This document shows positions 29,616 to 38,407 of a stretch of DNA of 64,000 bases, in pieces (position 1 is the first letter of the stretch; each line of letters opens with the position of its first letter). The stretch is from Zoroaster sp. YZ-2022 (taxonomy: Eukaryota > Echinodermata > Asteroidea > Forcipulatida > Zoroasteridae), in assembly GCA_029582265.1 (NCBI GenBank), contig CM055837.1:3333148-3397147 (forward strand), in the 5' to 3' direction. Under the pieces are notes generated by a model, which saw only the letters and a program-made list of their open reading frames with translations, was not told where the DNA came from and searched no databases. Both the position numbers and the translations under genes were made by a program.

Positions 29616-32600
29616 ATGTCTAAGAAGTCTGACATGTCATCAGAAGGGAAACAACAGATAAAGCATTCCGACAGAGATCGGAAGTCATCAAAATTGTCTG
29701 TTAGAAGTAGCATTTCCAATCGATCAAATTCTTCTATTACCTCCCTCAAGGCCATCATTGCTGCGGAGGCAGCTGCGTTAAAAACAAGGTTACAATTCGC
29801 AGATCTCCAAGCACAGAAAGAGGCTGAAATCAAGTTAAAGCAAACGGAGTTGGAGAAAATCCAGACTATGCGAGATCTTCAGGAGGCTGAAGCTAAACTT
29901 GAAGCTATAAATAAAGTGCAACGTGAAGATTGTTCCGAATTCGACAAAAAAGAGAAGCGCACTGAAGATAAGCACGCCCTTGTTGAGGGGTATTTGCGAT
30001 CTCTGCCTATCTTAAGTCACTATGGTGAAGACAATGTTTACACTGAGAACCCTGTACCAGTTACAGATACACCTGCAGTACCTCAGACGACACCATACCC
30101 TACTATGACACCGAAGGCTGAGGAAAAGCCGACTACGAATGAAACTGCTAACAACAAAACACAAGTGCTTGACCTAGCTAAAGTGTTAGCCGACAATCTC
30201 AATCTGAGTCGTCTACCTCCCCCACAACCCAGTTTGTTCTCAGGTGATCCACTCAAGTACCCAAGTTGGAAAAGCAGCTTTGAAACATTGATAGAGCGTC
30301 GGGGCATACCACCATCAGAAAAACTTCACTACTTAAAGAAGTACTTGACAGGCCCCGCCAAAGATGTAGTTGAAGGATTTTTCTTTCTGACAGATGATGA
30401 TGCTTTTATTAAGGCAAAGGAACTTCTTCAACATCGGTATGGTGACCCCTTTGTTGTAGCAAGTGCCTTTCGTGACAAGTTAGACTCCTGGCCAAAGATT
30501 GCCTCTCGAGATGGCATTGGTTTGCGACAGTTTGCGGATTTCTTGCGACAGTGCGAAACTGCGATGGAGACCATTGGAAGTCTTCAGATTCTCAACGACG
30601 ACAGAGAAAACAAGAAGTTGCTCACCAAAATACCAGAATGGCTGATAACACGATGGGGTCGAAAGGTAGCTAATTGGAAGAAAGATTACAAGATATTTCC
30701 CCCATTCACCGAGTTCGTCAAATTTATAGTAAAAGAAGCCGATATTGCTTGCGACCCGGTGACGTCACTTCAATCACTTAAATCGACAGATAGGTCAAAC
30801 AGAGTTGACCAGAAAAGAAGTGCTGGTGTGAGTTCATTCTACACTGGAACTACTCGGCCAATGTTTGAGAGAGGGACTCAAAGGCAGCCGTGCCTCCTTT
30901 GTGACAGGGTGAATCATCATCTAGACGAATGCAGGATATTTCTTGCAAAGACACTGAAGGAGAGGAAAGAGTTTGCATCATCGAGAGGGTTATGCTTTGG
31001 CTGCATGAACAAAGGCCATAGGTCTAAGGAATGCCGCCAGAGATCGACCTGCAAAACTTGCGGAAAGCGACATCCAACCTCCCTTCACGGTGACGTAAGG
31101 CCAAATGAACCCGACTCGAAGATGAAGTGTAATTCCCCACAGGACGCCGTGCTAGTGAAATCTATGAGCTCTCATACTCGAATCAGCCATCTAAATGGAA
31201 CGTTTGAGGGTAACAAAAGTTCAATGATTGTCCCAGTGTGGTTGTCACACCGTGAAAGACCTGATAGAGAACGACTGGTCTACGCTCTACTTGATACGCA
31301 ATCAGATACGACCTTCATCTTGGAGGATACATGCGATGCTCTTGGGCTTCAGGGGCCTAAGGTCCAGTTGTTGCTGTCTACAATGCACTCAGAGAACCAA
31401 CAAGTTGACTCAAGAAAGATTGAGGGATTACGAGTTCGTGGTTACGATAGTTCACTGGAAATCCCTCTACCTGCAGCATTCACGAGAGAAATCATGCCAG
31501 CGAACCGCACCCACATCCCGACTGCTGAAATGGCCAGGAGCTGGCCCCACCTTGATAGAATGGCAGACCAGCTTATGCCATTGGCGGGGTGTGAAGTTGG
31601 CCTACTCATAGGATACAACTGTTCCCGTGCCTTGGCACCTCGTGATGTGATACCTCCTGATGATAATGGACCATACGCTCAGAAGACAGATCTTGGTTGG
31701 GGAATAGTAGGCATCGTGAATCCAAATGGAAATGAAATCAATTATTTTGACGTCATTGGAACAAGCCACAGAATTCTCACCTGCGAGGTTCCATCGTTAT
31801 CTTCAGATGGACAATGCCAAGATGGAAATACTGTGACACAAGACCATGTTCTTTTTTCATTTAGAACACGCATCAAGGAACTTATTAATCCATTTAGTGT
31901 TGCAGAAATGATGGATCTTGACTTTTCTGAACGAACAGTTGATGATACAGCATATTCACAGGATGACCACAAGTTCTTGAAAAGGATCCAGGATGGTCTA
32001 CACCAGCAAAGTGATGGACATCTTGTCATGCCACTTCCTTTCAGAGAAAAGGAACCGCCAAGTCTTGTGAATAATAAGATACAGGCACTACGTCGGCTTG
32101 ATCAGTTGAGGGCTCGCTTCAGAAGAGACCAGAAGTACTATCTTGACTACTCTGCATTCATGTGTGATGTAATTAAGAAGGGATACGCAGAGAAGGTTCC
32201 GAAATCCGAGCTTGATGGTGTCAGAGGTCATGTATGGTATATACCACATCATGGTGTATATCATGCCAAGAAACCTGGGAAAATTCGGGTTGTATTTGAC
32301 TGCAGTACAAGATACGGTGGCGAATCACTTAACGACCATCTGTTGCAAGGGCCTGACTTGACAAATACTCTTACGGGTGTCTTGTGCAGATTCAGAAAGG
32401 AGGCTGTTGCGTTCATTTGTGATGTTGAACAGATGTTCTATCAATTCAAGGTAATCAAGGAGCATTACAACTTTCTAAGATTCCTGTGGTGGGACGACGG
32501 TAACTACGATGCAGAGCCTACTGTATACTACATGAAGGTACATCTGTTCGGGGCAGCATCATCACCCGGCTGTGCCAACTTTGGCCTCAAGAAGATAGCC

Positions 32601-35489
32601 AACATCTACGAAGCTGAATGTGGATCTGCAGCTGCAGACTTCATGCGCAGAAACTTCTACGTTGATGATGGTTTAACATCCGTCCCCACCACTAGCGAAG
32701 CCATCAACCTGATCACAAGTACAAGAGAACTTTGTGCCCGTGGTGGTCTGCGACTGCACAAATTTGTGTCAAACTCTAGGGCAGTTGTAGACTCGGTTGC
32801 GCCAGAGGATCGCACAAAGGGAATCAAGGATCTTGATTTACGACTTGACTTACTCCCCATAGAGAGAGCCCTTGGGGTTCAGTGGTGTGTCGAGTCGGAC
32901 ACATTTCAGTTCCGCATTACCCTGGACGACAAACCGCTAACAAGACGTGGGGTCTTGTCTACAATCTGCTCGGTTTATGACCCACTTGGGTTTGTTGGTC
33001 CTGTTCTTCTTGTGGGAAAGCAGATACTACAGAGCCTGTGTAGAGACCAAGCTGATTGGGACGACCCACTTAATGATGAGACAAGATCTCGCTGGGAACG
33101 ATGGAGGAGAGAGCTTCCACTTTTGGAAAAGCAGAAGATCCAGCGATGCATGTATCCTAAAGGATTTGGAAAGGTGATATCCACAGAGATTCACTACTTC
33201 TCTGATGCCAGTGCCAGTGGTTATGCACAATGTTCTTATCTCCGTCTCACAGACGACGAGCAGAAGGTTCACTGTTCCTTCATTATGGGAAAGACTAGAG
33301 TAACTCCCCTGAAAACCGTCACTATTCCTAGGCTGGAATTGACCGCAGCAGTGGTATCGGTGAAGGTTAGCGCATTTCTGCAGAGAGAACTGGAATACAG
33401 AGACATTGTCGAAGTTTTCTGGACTGATAGCCAAGTTGTATTGGGTTATATTTCTAATGAGTCACGCCGATTCCATGTTTTTGTTGCCAACCGTATCCAG
33501 CAAATCAGAGATCGCTCCGAACCTAAGCAATGGAGACATGTCCGCTCAGAGGATAATCCGGCGGACGAAGGTTCAAGAGGCCTCAGCGTAGCTGAGCTAT
33601 CTAGTACGTCGAAATGGCTCAAGGGACCAGATTTCCTCTGGAAGAAGAATCTTCCTACACAAGTAGACCCATTTGAGTACCCATTATGTCCAGAGGACCC
33701 AGAAGTCAAGAAGGTGCAAGTCTTTGCATCATCGTCAACCACCCAACACTCCATTCAGTTGGAACGTTTCTCATCATGGCACCTAGCTAAACGAGCCATA
33801 GCTGCATGTCTTAAATTTAAGTCACGCCTTAGAGAACGTTGTGTGCAGAAGTCACAAGAAGTAAAACATATGAAAGGATCTCGAGGGTGCTTGACTTCAA
33901 ACTATGCACCAGCTACTGTAGAAGAACTGCATCAGTCTGAACTAGAGATTATTAAACTCGTTCAGAGAGAATCCTTTCCAGACGAAATCAAGATTCTCAC
34001 ATCTCTCAAGGTTAACATAGGAGATATTGACAGAGAGCTTGCCACAGAACGGAATAAAAGCATGAAGAAGACCTCTTCACTTTTCAGGTTGGACCCGTTT
34101 GTTGATGAGGATGGTATAATGCGTGTAGGAGGTCGCATCAGGAAAGCAAAGTTGTCGTTCGGTTTTAAACATCCAGCGATCCTTCCTCGAAATCATCATG
34201 TCACAAAACTGATAATTCGTCACTATCACCTTCAGATAGCTCATCAGGGACGCGGCATGACAACCAATGCGATTAGAGCTGATGGTTTCTGGATAATAGG
34301 ATGCAGTTCTGCTGTTCGTAACTTTATCGCCAAATGTGTCAAGTGTCGAAGGCTGTACAGTGGAGCTCTATCCCAGAAAATGGCAAATCTTCCAGAAGAT
34401 AGACTGCAACCAGCTCCACCCTTCACGTATTGCGGAGTCGATTACTTTGGACCGTGGATCATAAAAGAGGGTCGGAAAGAGTTGAAGCGGTATGGAGCGC
34501 TGTTTACTTGCCTGTCTTCACGAGCAATCCACGTTGAAGTTGCTAACTCGCTCTCTTCTGACTCTTTCATCAACGCCTTCCGTCGATTTACTGCCATACG
34601 TGGGCCTGTGAAGCTACTTAGGTCCGATCAAGGTACCAACTTTGTAGGTGCCAAACTAGAATTGAAGAAGGCATTGAAGGAAATGGATCACACGAAGGTT
34701 AAACTCTTCCTCACAGAACTGGGATGTGACTACCCCGAATTCAGAATGAACACTCCATCGGCTAGTCATGCAGGAGGCGTTTGGGAACGTCAAATACGTT
34801 CAGTGCGACGAGTACTTCAAGCACTTATGGACCATTCTGGGACACAACTAGATGAGGAGTCGCTCAGGACCTTCATGTATGAAGCGATGGCAGTAGTGAA
34901 CAGTCGACCTCTCACTGTGAACACACTGAATGATCCTACATCTCTGGAACCACTTACACCAAACCACCTCTTGACAATGAAGTCGAGTGTCGTGCTCCCG
35001 CTACCTGGTAAATTCCAACGTGTGGACCTTTACTCCCAAAGGCGTTGGCGCAGAGTTCAACACTTAGTGAACGAGTTCTGGTCGCGATGGAAAGAAGAAT
35101 ATCTTCACACCTTGCAACCACGACAAAAGTGGACACGCGAACGTTCAGAACTCCAAGTCGGAGACATTGTTATGGTTTTAGACAAGAACCTACCTCGCAA
35201 CGAGTGGCAGATTGGTCGTGTCGTAGAAGTATACCCAGATGACGACAAGCATGTTCGAAGTGTCAAGCTTGCCATGTCTGATGCGTCTCTTGATGCTCGA
35301 GGCAGACGAACCAGTCCCATCAAGTATCTGGAACGCCCAGTCCAGAAGCTAGTTCTACTTCTTGGGAATCAGGAGAGACAGGAGACCAGGAAATCCCCGT
35401 CAGGAGCCTTAGTGTTGAGACCTCAGTCTTACTGCTCTCGTCTGTCATATTGGATGTATGTAGTGTTTTGTATTTTGGGTATCCTGTAA
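29616..35489 (+). CDS. BEL/Pao gag-pol polyprotein (1957 aa)
   Basis: Single fused gag-pol frame of a BEL/Pao retrotransposon. In order: coiled-coil-rich gag N-terminus (about 40-120); DUF1759-type gag domain starting near SLFSGDPLKYPSWKSSF (about 205-380); two CCHC knuckles, CLLCDRVNHHLDEC (about 425) and CFGCMNKGHRSKEC (about 459), then CKTCGKRH; pepsin-like protease with DTQS (about 559); reverse transcriptase from KIRVVFDCS (about 888) with catalytic YVDD at about 1015; RNase H with its acidic residues in SDAS (1196), LELTAA, TDSQ and NPADE; H2C2 integrase zinc finger (about 1527-1577); integrase DDE in CGVDYFGP (1608), SDQGTNF (1670) and GGVWER (1722); and a DUF5641-type C-terminal domain. 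All catalytic motifs look intact. The first ATG of the frame was taken as start. The extreme C-terminus is hydrophobic. No env was seen. Confidence 0.97.
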   Translation: MSKKSDMSSEGKQQIKHSDRDRKSSKLSVRSSISNRSNSSITSLKAIIAAEAAALKTRLQFADLQAQKEAEIKLKQTELEKIQTMRDLQEAEAKLEAINKVQREDCSEFDKKEKRTEDKHALVEGYLRSLPILSHYGEDNVYTENPVPVTDTPAVPQTTPYPTMTPKAEEKPTTNETANNKTQVLDLAKVLADNLNLSRLPPPQPSLFSGDPLKYPSWKSSFETLIERRGIPPSEKLHYLKKYLTGPAKDVVEGFFFLTDDDAFIKAKELLQHRYGDPFVVASAFRDKLDSWPKIASRDGIGLRQFADFLRQCETAMETIGSLQILNDDRENKKLLTKIPEWLITRWGRKVANWKKDYKIFPPFTEFVKFIVKEADIACDPVTSLQSLKSTDRSNRVDQKRSAGVSSFYTGTTRPMFERGTQRQPCLLCDRVNHHLDECRIFLAKTLKERKEFASSRGLCFGCMNKGHRSKECRQRSTCKTCGKRHPTSLHGDVRPNEPDSKMKCNSPQDAVLVKSMSSHTRISHLNGTFEGNKSSMIVPVWLSHRERPDRERLVYALLDTQSDTTFILEDTCDALGLQGPKVQLLLSTMHSENQQVDSRKIEGLRVRGYDSSLEIPLPAAFTREIMPANRTHIPTAEMARSWPHLDRMADQLMPLAGCEVGLLIGYNCSRALAPRDVIPPDDNGPYAQKTDLGWGIVGIVNPNGNEINYFDVIGTSHRILTCEVPSLSSDGQCQDGNTVTQDHVLFSFRTRIKELINPFSVAEMMDLDFSERTVDDTAYSQDDHKFLKRIQDGLHQQSDGHLVMPLPFREKEPPSLVNNKIQALRRLDQLRARFRRDQKYYLDYSAFMCDVIKKGYAEKVPKSELDGVRGHVWYIPHHGVYHAKKPGKIRVVFDCSTRYGGESLNDHLLQGPDLTNTLTGVLCRFRKEAVAFICDVEQMFYQFKVIKEHYNFLRFLWWDDGNYDAEPTVYYMKVHLFGAASSPGCANFGLKKIANIYEAECGSAAADFMRRNFYVDDGLTSVPTTSEAINLITSTRELCARGGLRLHKFVSNSRAVVDSVAPEDRTKGIKDLDLRLDLLPIERALGVQWCVESDTFQFRITLDDKPLTRRGVLSTICSVYDPLGFVGPVLLVGKQILQSLCRDQADWDDPLNDETRSRWERWRRELPLLEKQKIQRCMYPKGFGKVISTEIHYFSDASASGYAQCSYLRLTDDEQKVHCSFIMGKTRVTPLKTVTIPRLELTAAVVSVKVSAFLQRELEYRDIVEVFWTDSQVVLGYISNESRRFHVFVANRIQQIRDRSEPKQWRHVRSEDNPADEGSRGLSVAELSSTSKWLKGPDFLWKKNLPTQVDPFEYPLCPEDPEVKKVQVFASSSTTQHSIQLERFSSWHLAKRAIAACLKFKSRLRERCVQKSQEVKHMKGSRGCLTSNYAPATVEELHQSELEIIKLVQRESFPDEIKILTSLKVNIGDIDRELATERNKSMKKTSSLFRLDPFVDEDGIMRVGGRIRKAKLSFGFKHPAILPRNHHVTKLIIRHYHLQIAHQGRGMTTNAIRADGFWIIGCSSAVRNFIAKCVKCRRLYSGALSQKMANLPEDRLQPAPPFTYCGVDYFGPWIIKEGRKELKRYGALFTCLSSRAIHVEVANSLSSDSFINAFRRFTAIRGPVKLLRSDQGTNFVGAKLELKKALKEMDHTKVKLFLTELGCDYPEFRMNTPSASHAGGVWERQIRSVRRVLQALMDHSGTQLDEESLRTFMYEAMAVVNSRPLTVNTLNDPTSLEPLTPNHLLTMKSSVVLPLPGKFQRVDLYSQRRWRRVQHLVNEFWSRWKEEYLHTLQPRQKWTRERSELQVGDIVMVLDKNLPRNEWQIGRVVEVYPDDDKHVRSVKLAMSDASLDARGRRTSPIKYLERPVQKLVLLLGNQERQETRKSPSGALVLRPQSYCSRLSYWMYVVFCILGIL

Positions 35490-35697
35490 AACACTTCACA
35501 AGCATGCCCCCAGATTACTGCCAGATTCATATGTTGATATTATCTAAAGGCTTAAAGGTTTAGTGTTTATAAAATTTAAAAATCCTGTTTTCGATATTGC
35601 AATTGGATGCTCGTAAAGAAAAGGAGCTTTCTATTGGGCTACTTAATTATGATTTATTCATGATTGGAAATTAGTTATTTACTAATTTAGGGAGCCA

Positions 35698-36238
35698 TGT
35701 AAATGTAGACTTTTATTTTGCTGACCATTGTTTTGTTATAGCGCCCTCTTCAGATACTGAGTGGAGTTCGATAAACACACAAACATAGCACATTGTTTTT
35801 GACCATGTAAGCTGCCATCTTTGTACATGTCTTTACATGGACCTTCAGACCAGTTACGGTTTCTCACCTGAATTTGCGACAGTCTTTATGGATGCAAGGA
35901 GGTATTTATATCCTGATATTACTTAAGTCTATATGTGCATGTAATTTGAGAATTAGTGTTTTTAGCTAAGCTATTATCAGTAATTTACATGTGTTTATTA
36001 TTGCCCTGTTGTTAGTCATTTGAACTTATGCTCCGTTTTGTCAATCTTATTGTTACAGTTTTCACGGAGCTTAGAACAAGATTGTATTGTGAAGCATGAA
36101 AGAACAATGACCCTACATCACAATCAAACCTCAAGCTTTTGTCGAGACCCTTGTTATTCCGTGTGACTTTCACTGAGATTTATTGAGTTCTGCGACCCTA
36201 ACGGCAGCACATTAACTTTGCGAATGCTGTCCGCTACA
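35698..36238 (+). repeat. 3' LTR of BEL/Pao element
   Basis: 541 bp, same length and, by eye, the same sequence as the 5' LTR. Followed directly by the ataat target duplication. Confidence 0.96.
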
Positions 36239-37014
36239 ATAATTTTGTTTACTTAGAACATGGTTAAACACTAATGAGACAGACGCTTGGATGATTTAGT
36301 TTCAAGGAGATGGTACAAAGTACAACCTTGGGTAAGCTTGATTGGCTAACAAAGTACACGTGACTCGATTTATGATATCTTTTGATCTCCACCCTATTGT
36401 TAATTTGGACTTTGACGCACCTCGTATCTTTTAAGGAGGTGGGTAGGTTTTGAAGGAGGTTGTTTTTCACCGAGATGTAAGACAAAGGTACCTGTGTGGA
36501 ACCTGTATAGTAATAATTCAACCTCATGGAAGCATCAATTTATTTCTTCATAGGACCTATAGAGTAAGTTTTAATCAAACTATTGCTGTGCAAAAATAAA
36601 TCTGTATAAAATCTCCCAAACCATAACAGAAATGCAGGTTGGTGACAAATTTTAAATAATGTTAAGAATCTAATTCAATTCAATATAACAATTATTTCCA
36701 TTCTCTTGAATGGGGGAAAAAAAAAAAAAATTAGAACATAGAGTGGAAAAGTCATGCAAAACAACGACTTGTTTATTCCTTTAAAAAGGTCATCTAAGAC
36801 AACCAAAGGTCAAATGTAAAATACCTCAATGTAAAGAGAACTCTTTACGAAAATTCCACAAAAAATATATAAAGAATTATGTACAAACAATATGATCTTT
36901 CTGAAGGCATCATTCACAATGTATAACTAACTGATTTTTGTAGGCCTATATCTTGATTCAAAGAGAGTAAGCGAAAGTGAATAAACAGTTTTGTCAACTT
37001 TACATACTTTCCCT

Positions 37015-37158
37015 TTAAAGGGACAAGTTAATATCGTCACGGTCAACAGGTTATGGAATCGGAGTGTTTTAGATCAACTCAGTGACTGAAAATAATACCC
37101 ACATGATAAGGTCATAATTACTGTTGCTGCTTCATAAATGAGCGAGTAACTTTCAGCA
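37015..37158. mobile_element. TTAA MITE, copy 3, truncated
   Basis: Left end and centre match copy 2 (cgtcacggtcaaca, cagtgactgaaaataat). The right third is missing, and the break is joined to a different hairpin element at 37167-37293. Confidence 0.7.
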
Positions 37159-37166
37159 TTAACACA

Positions 37167-37293
37167 TCAGGGCTCAATTTCATGGCACTGCATACTGTGG
37201 AATTCTGCGCTTACGGCGCATAGAATCACACGCTTTTTATGGCGCCGTAAGCGAAGAATTCTGTAGTAAGCAGCGCCATGAAATTGGGCCCTG
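37167..37293. mobile_element. Short hairpin element
   Basis: cagggctcaatttcatggc and gccatgaaattgggccctg pair, with inner gaattctgcgcttacggcgc and its inverse. Almost the whole 120 bp folds on itself. It sits at the broken end of TTAA MITE copy 3. Confidence 0.7.
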
Positions 37294-37481
37294 GTGTAGT
37301 TTAATAAACACCGGTCAGTTTGCAGTGTAACAGTGGAAGGTTGTTTAACAAAAAACAAACTAAAAGCACAAATTAATATTCTGCTAACAAAACAAGGAAG
37401 TTACTACAGTAATACAAGATAAGTCTTTTTCTGAAATTACGAAACTGACTCATGATTTTTATCTCAAGATATCATCAACTC

Positions 37482-38407
37482 CTACATAAATGTTTCTTCT
37501 GTAATTGGAGTTGCGTTTTCGACCCCAGGGATTTCGAGATCACTTCCCGTACACGTCATAGAATCGGTATCGACCCCATTTTCGTCAGAAACCATGTTCT
37601 TTTCTGTATCGTTCGATTTTGCCATTTCAATTGAATTTGTTTCCAAAATTTCTTCAAGCGGCATTTTGTCTACCACTCTGCGCAATTTGTCATTTTCTCC
37701 CTTGATCAAGTGTCCGTTATTTGTTTCTTGAGTATCGATTCTTTCGGAGAGTAATTCTTTATTAGTATCTGAAATACTGTTTTCACCGGTACTGTCAACC
37801 GTAGTCTTCTGACCGACTGAGTCATTTTCGGATGAAGTTTCATCATCCACTATAGAGGGATTTTCGATTCCTTGCATTTGGACAGGAACACCATTCTCCA
37901 CCGTACCGCAACTCTGTTTATCTACCGATTCTTTGATACCGGATTCAAATTTCTTTGTTGCCGCGTCCTCCGAATCGCGCCTTTCGTCGATCGGTTGCAG
38001 AAATCTAGACATGGTAGGCGTGCCTACCACTTCAACAACTACCTTAACAGGATTATCGATTCCCTGAGGTTCCAAATCGAACTCCATATATCTTCCCCTT
38101 ACAGTATCGATACCCTGGGAACTCAAGGATGTTTCATCTACTATCATAATCGGATTAACGATTCCTTGAATATCTAAGCCACCCTCTACGATACTCGGTT
38201 GTCGGTTAAAATCATCGGCTTCCAACTGAATTGGATTTTCGAACGAGACTGGGTTGTCTTTCTTGGAATCGGCGATTCGGCGTTTTCGAGCTCGCAGTCG
38301 GTTCTGAATTCGGAAGACAACGAACAAGTACACTGTTGCTATTAGCAACGTTGAGCCAGCCAGGTAGAACGAGAGATCGTAATTACCTGTGACGTCGAAG
38401 AGTTTTC
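37482..38407 (-). CDS. SLC16-like exon 4: helix 12, long cytoplasmic tail, stop
   Basis: Acceptor tttttttag joins as GKLFDVTGNYDLSFYLAGST. After helix 12 and the basic RIQNRLRARKRR anchor comes an acidic Ser/Thr-rich tail with QGIVNP, QGIDTV, QGIDNP, QGIENP and PGVENA at about residues 561, 578, 595, 659 and 774. The protein ends EETFM, a possible noncanonical PDZ ligand. An open frame extends upstream of the acceptor to 38768 but is intronic. Confidence 0.88.

Larger units (their letters stand above)
28393..36238 (+). mobile_element. Complete BEL/Pao LTR retrotransposon, likely young
   Basis: 7846 bp bounded by two 541-bp LTRs (28393-28933 and 35698-36238) that begin TG, end CA and show no difference in my by-eye comparison. 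A 5-bp target duplication, ataat, flanks it at 28388-28392 and 36239-36243. One gag-pol frame (29616-35489) has no stop or frameshift. The leader 28934-29615 holds no primer-binding site that I can identify with confidence, and only 208 bp separate the stop from the 3' LTR, leaving no room for an envelope gene. The run tagggagcc just before the 3' LTR is a weak polypurine-tract candidate. It sits between the convergent receptor and transporter genes, in no exon. Confidence 0.97.
36239..37481. other. 3' flank of the transporter gene
   Basis: Holds a fragment related to the intron-1 array (36943-37015, inverse orientation), TTAA MITE copy 3 and the hairpin at 37167. A minus-strand AATAAA lies near 36772-36777, about 700 nt past the stop. 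Weak evidence only. Confidence 0.4.

Noticed and set aside
31228..35505. Many secondary frames inside gag-pol
   Set aside because: They are shadows of the 1957-codon frame in other phases or strands.
35490..35697. Envelope-type gene at the 3' end of the BEL element
   Set aside because: Only 208 bp remain before the LTR and there is no open frame of useful length.
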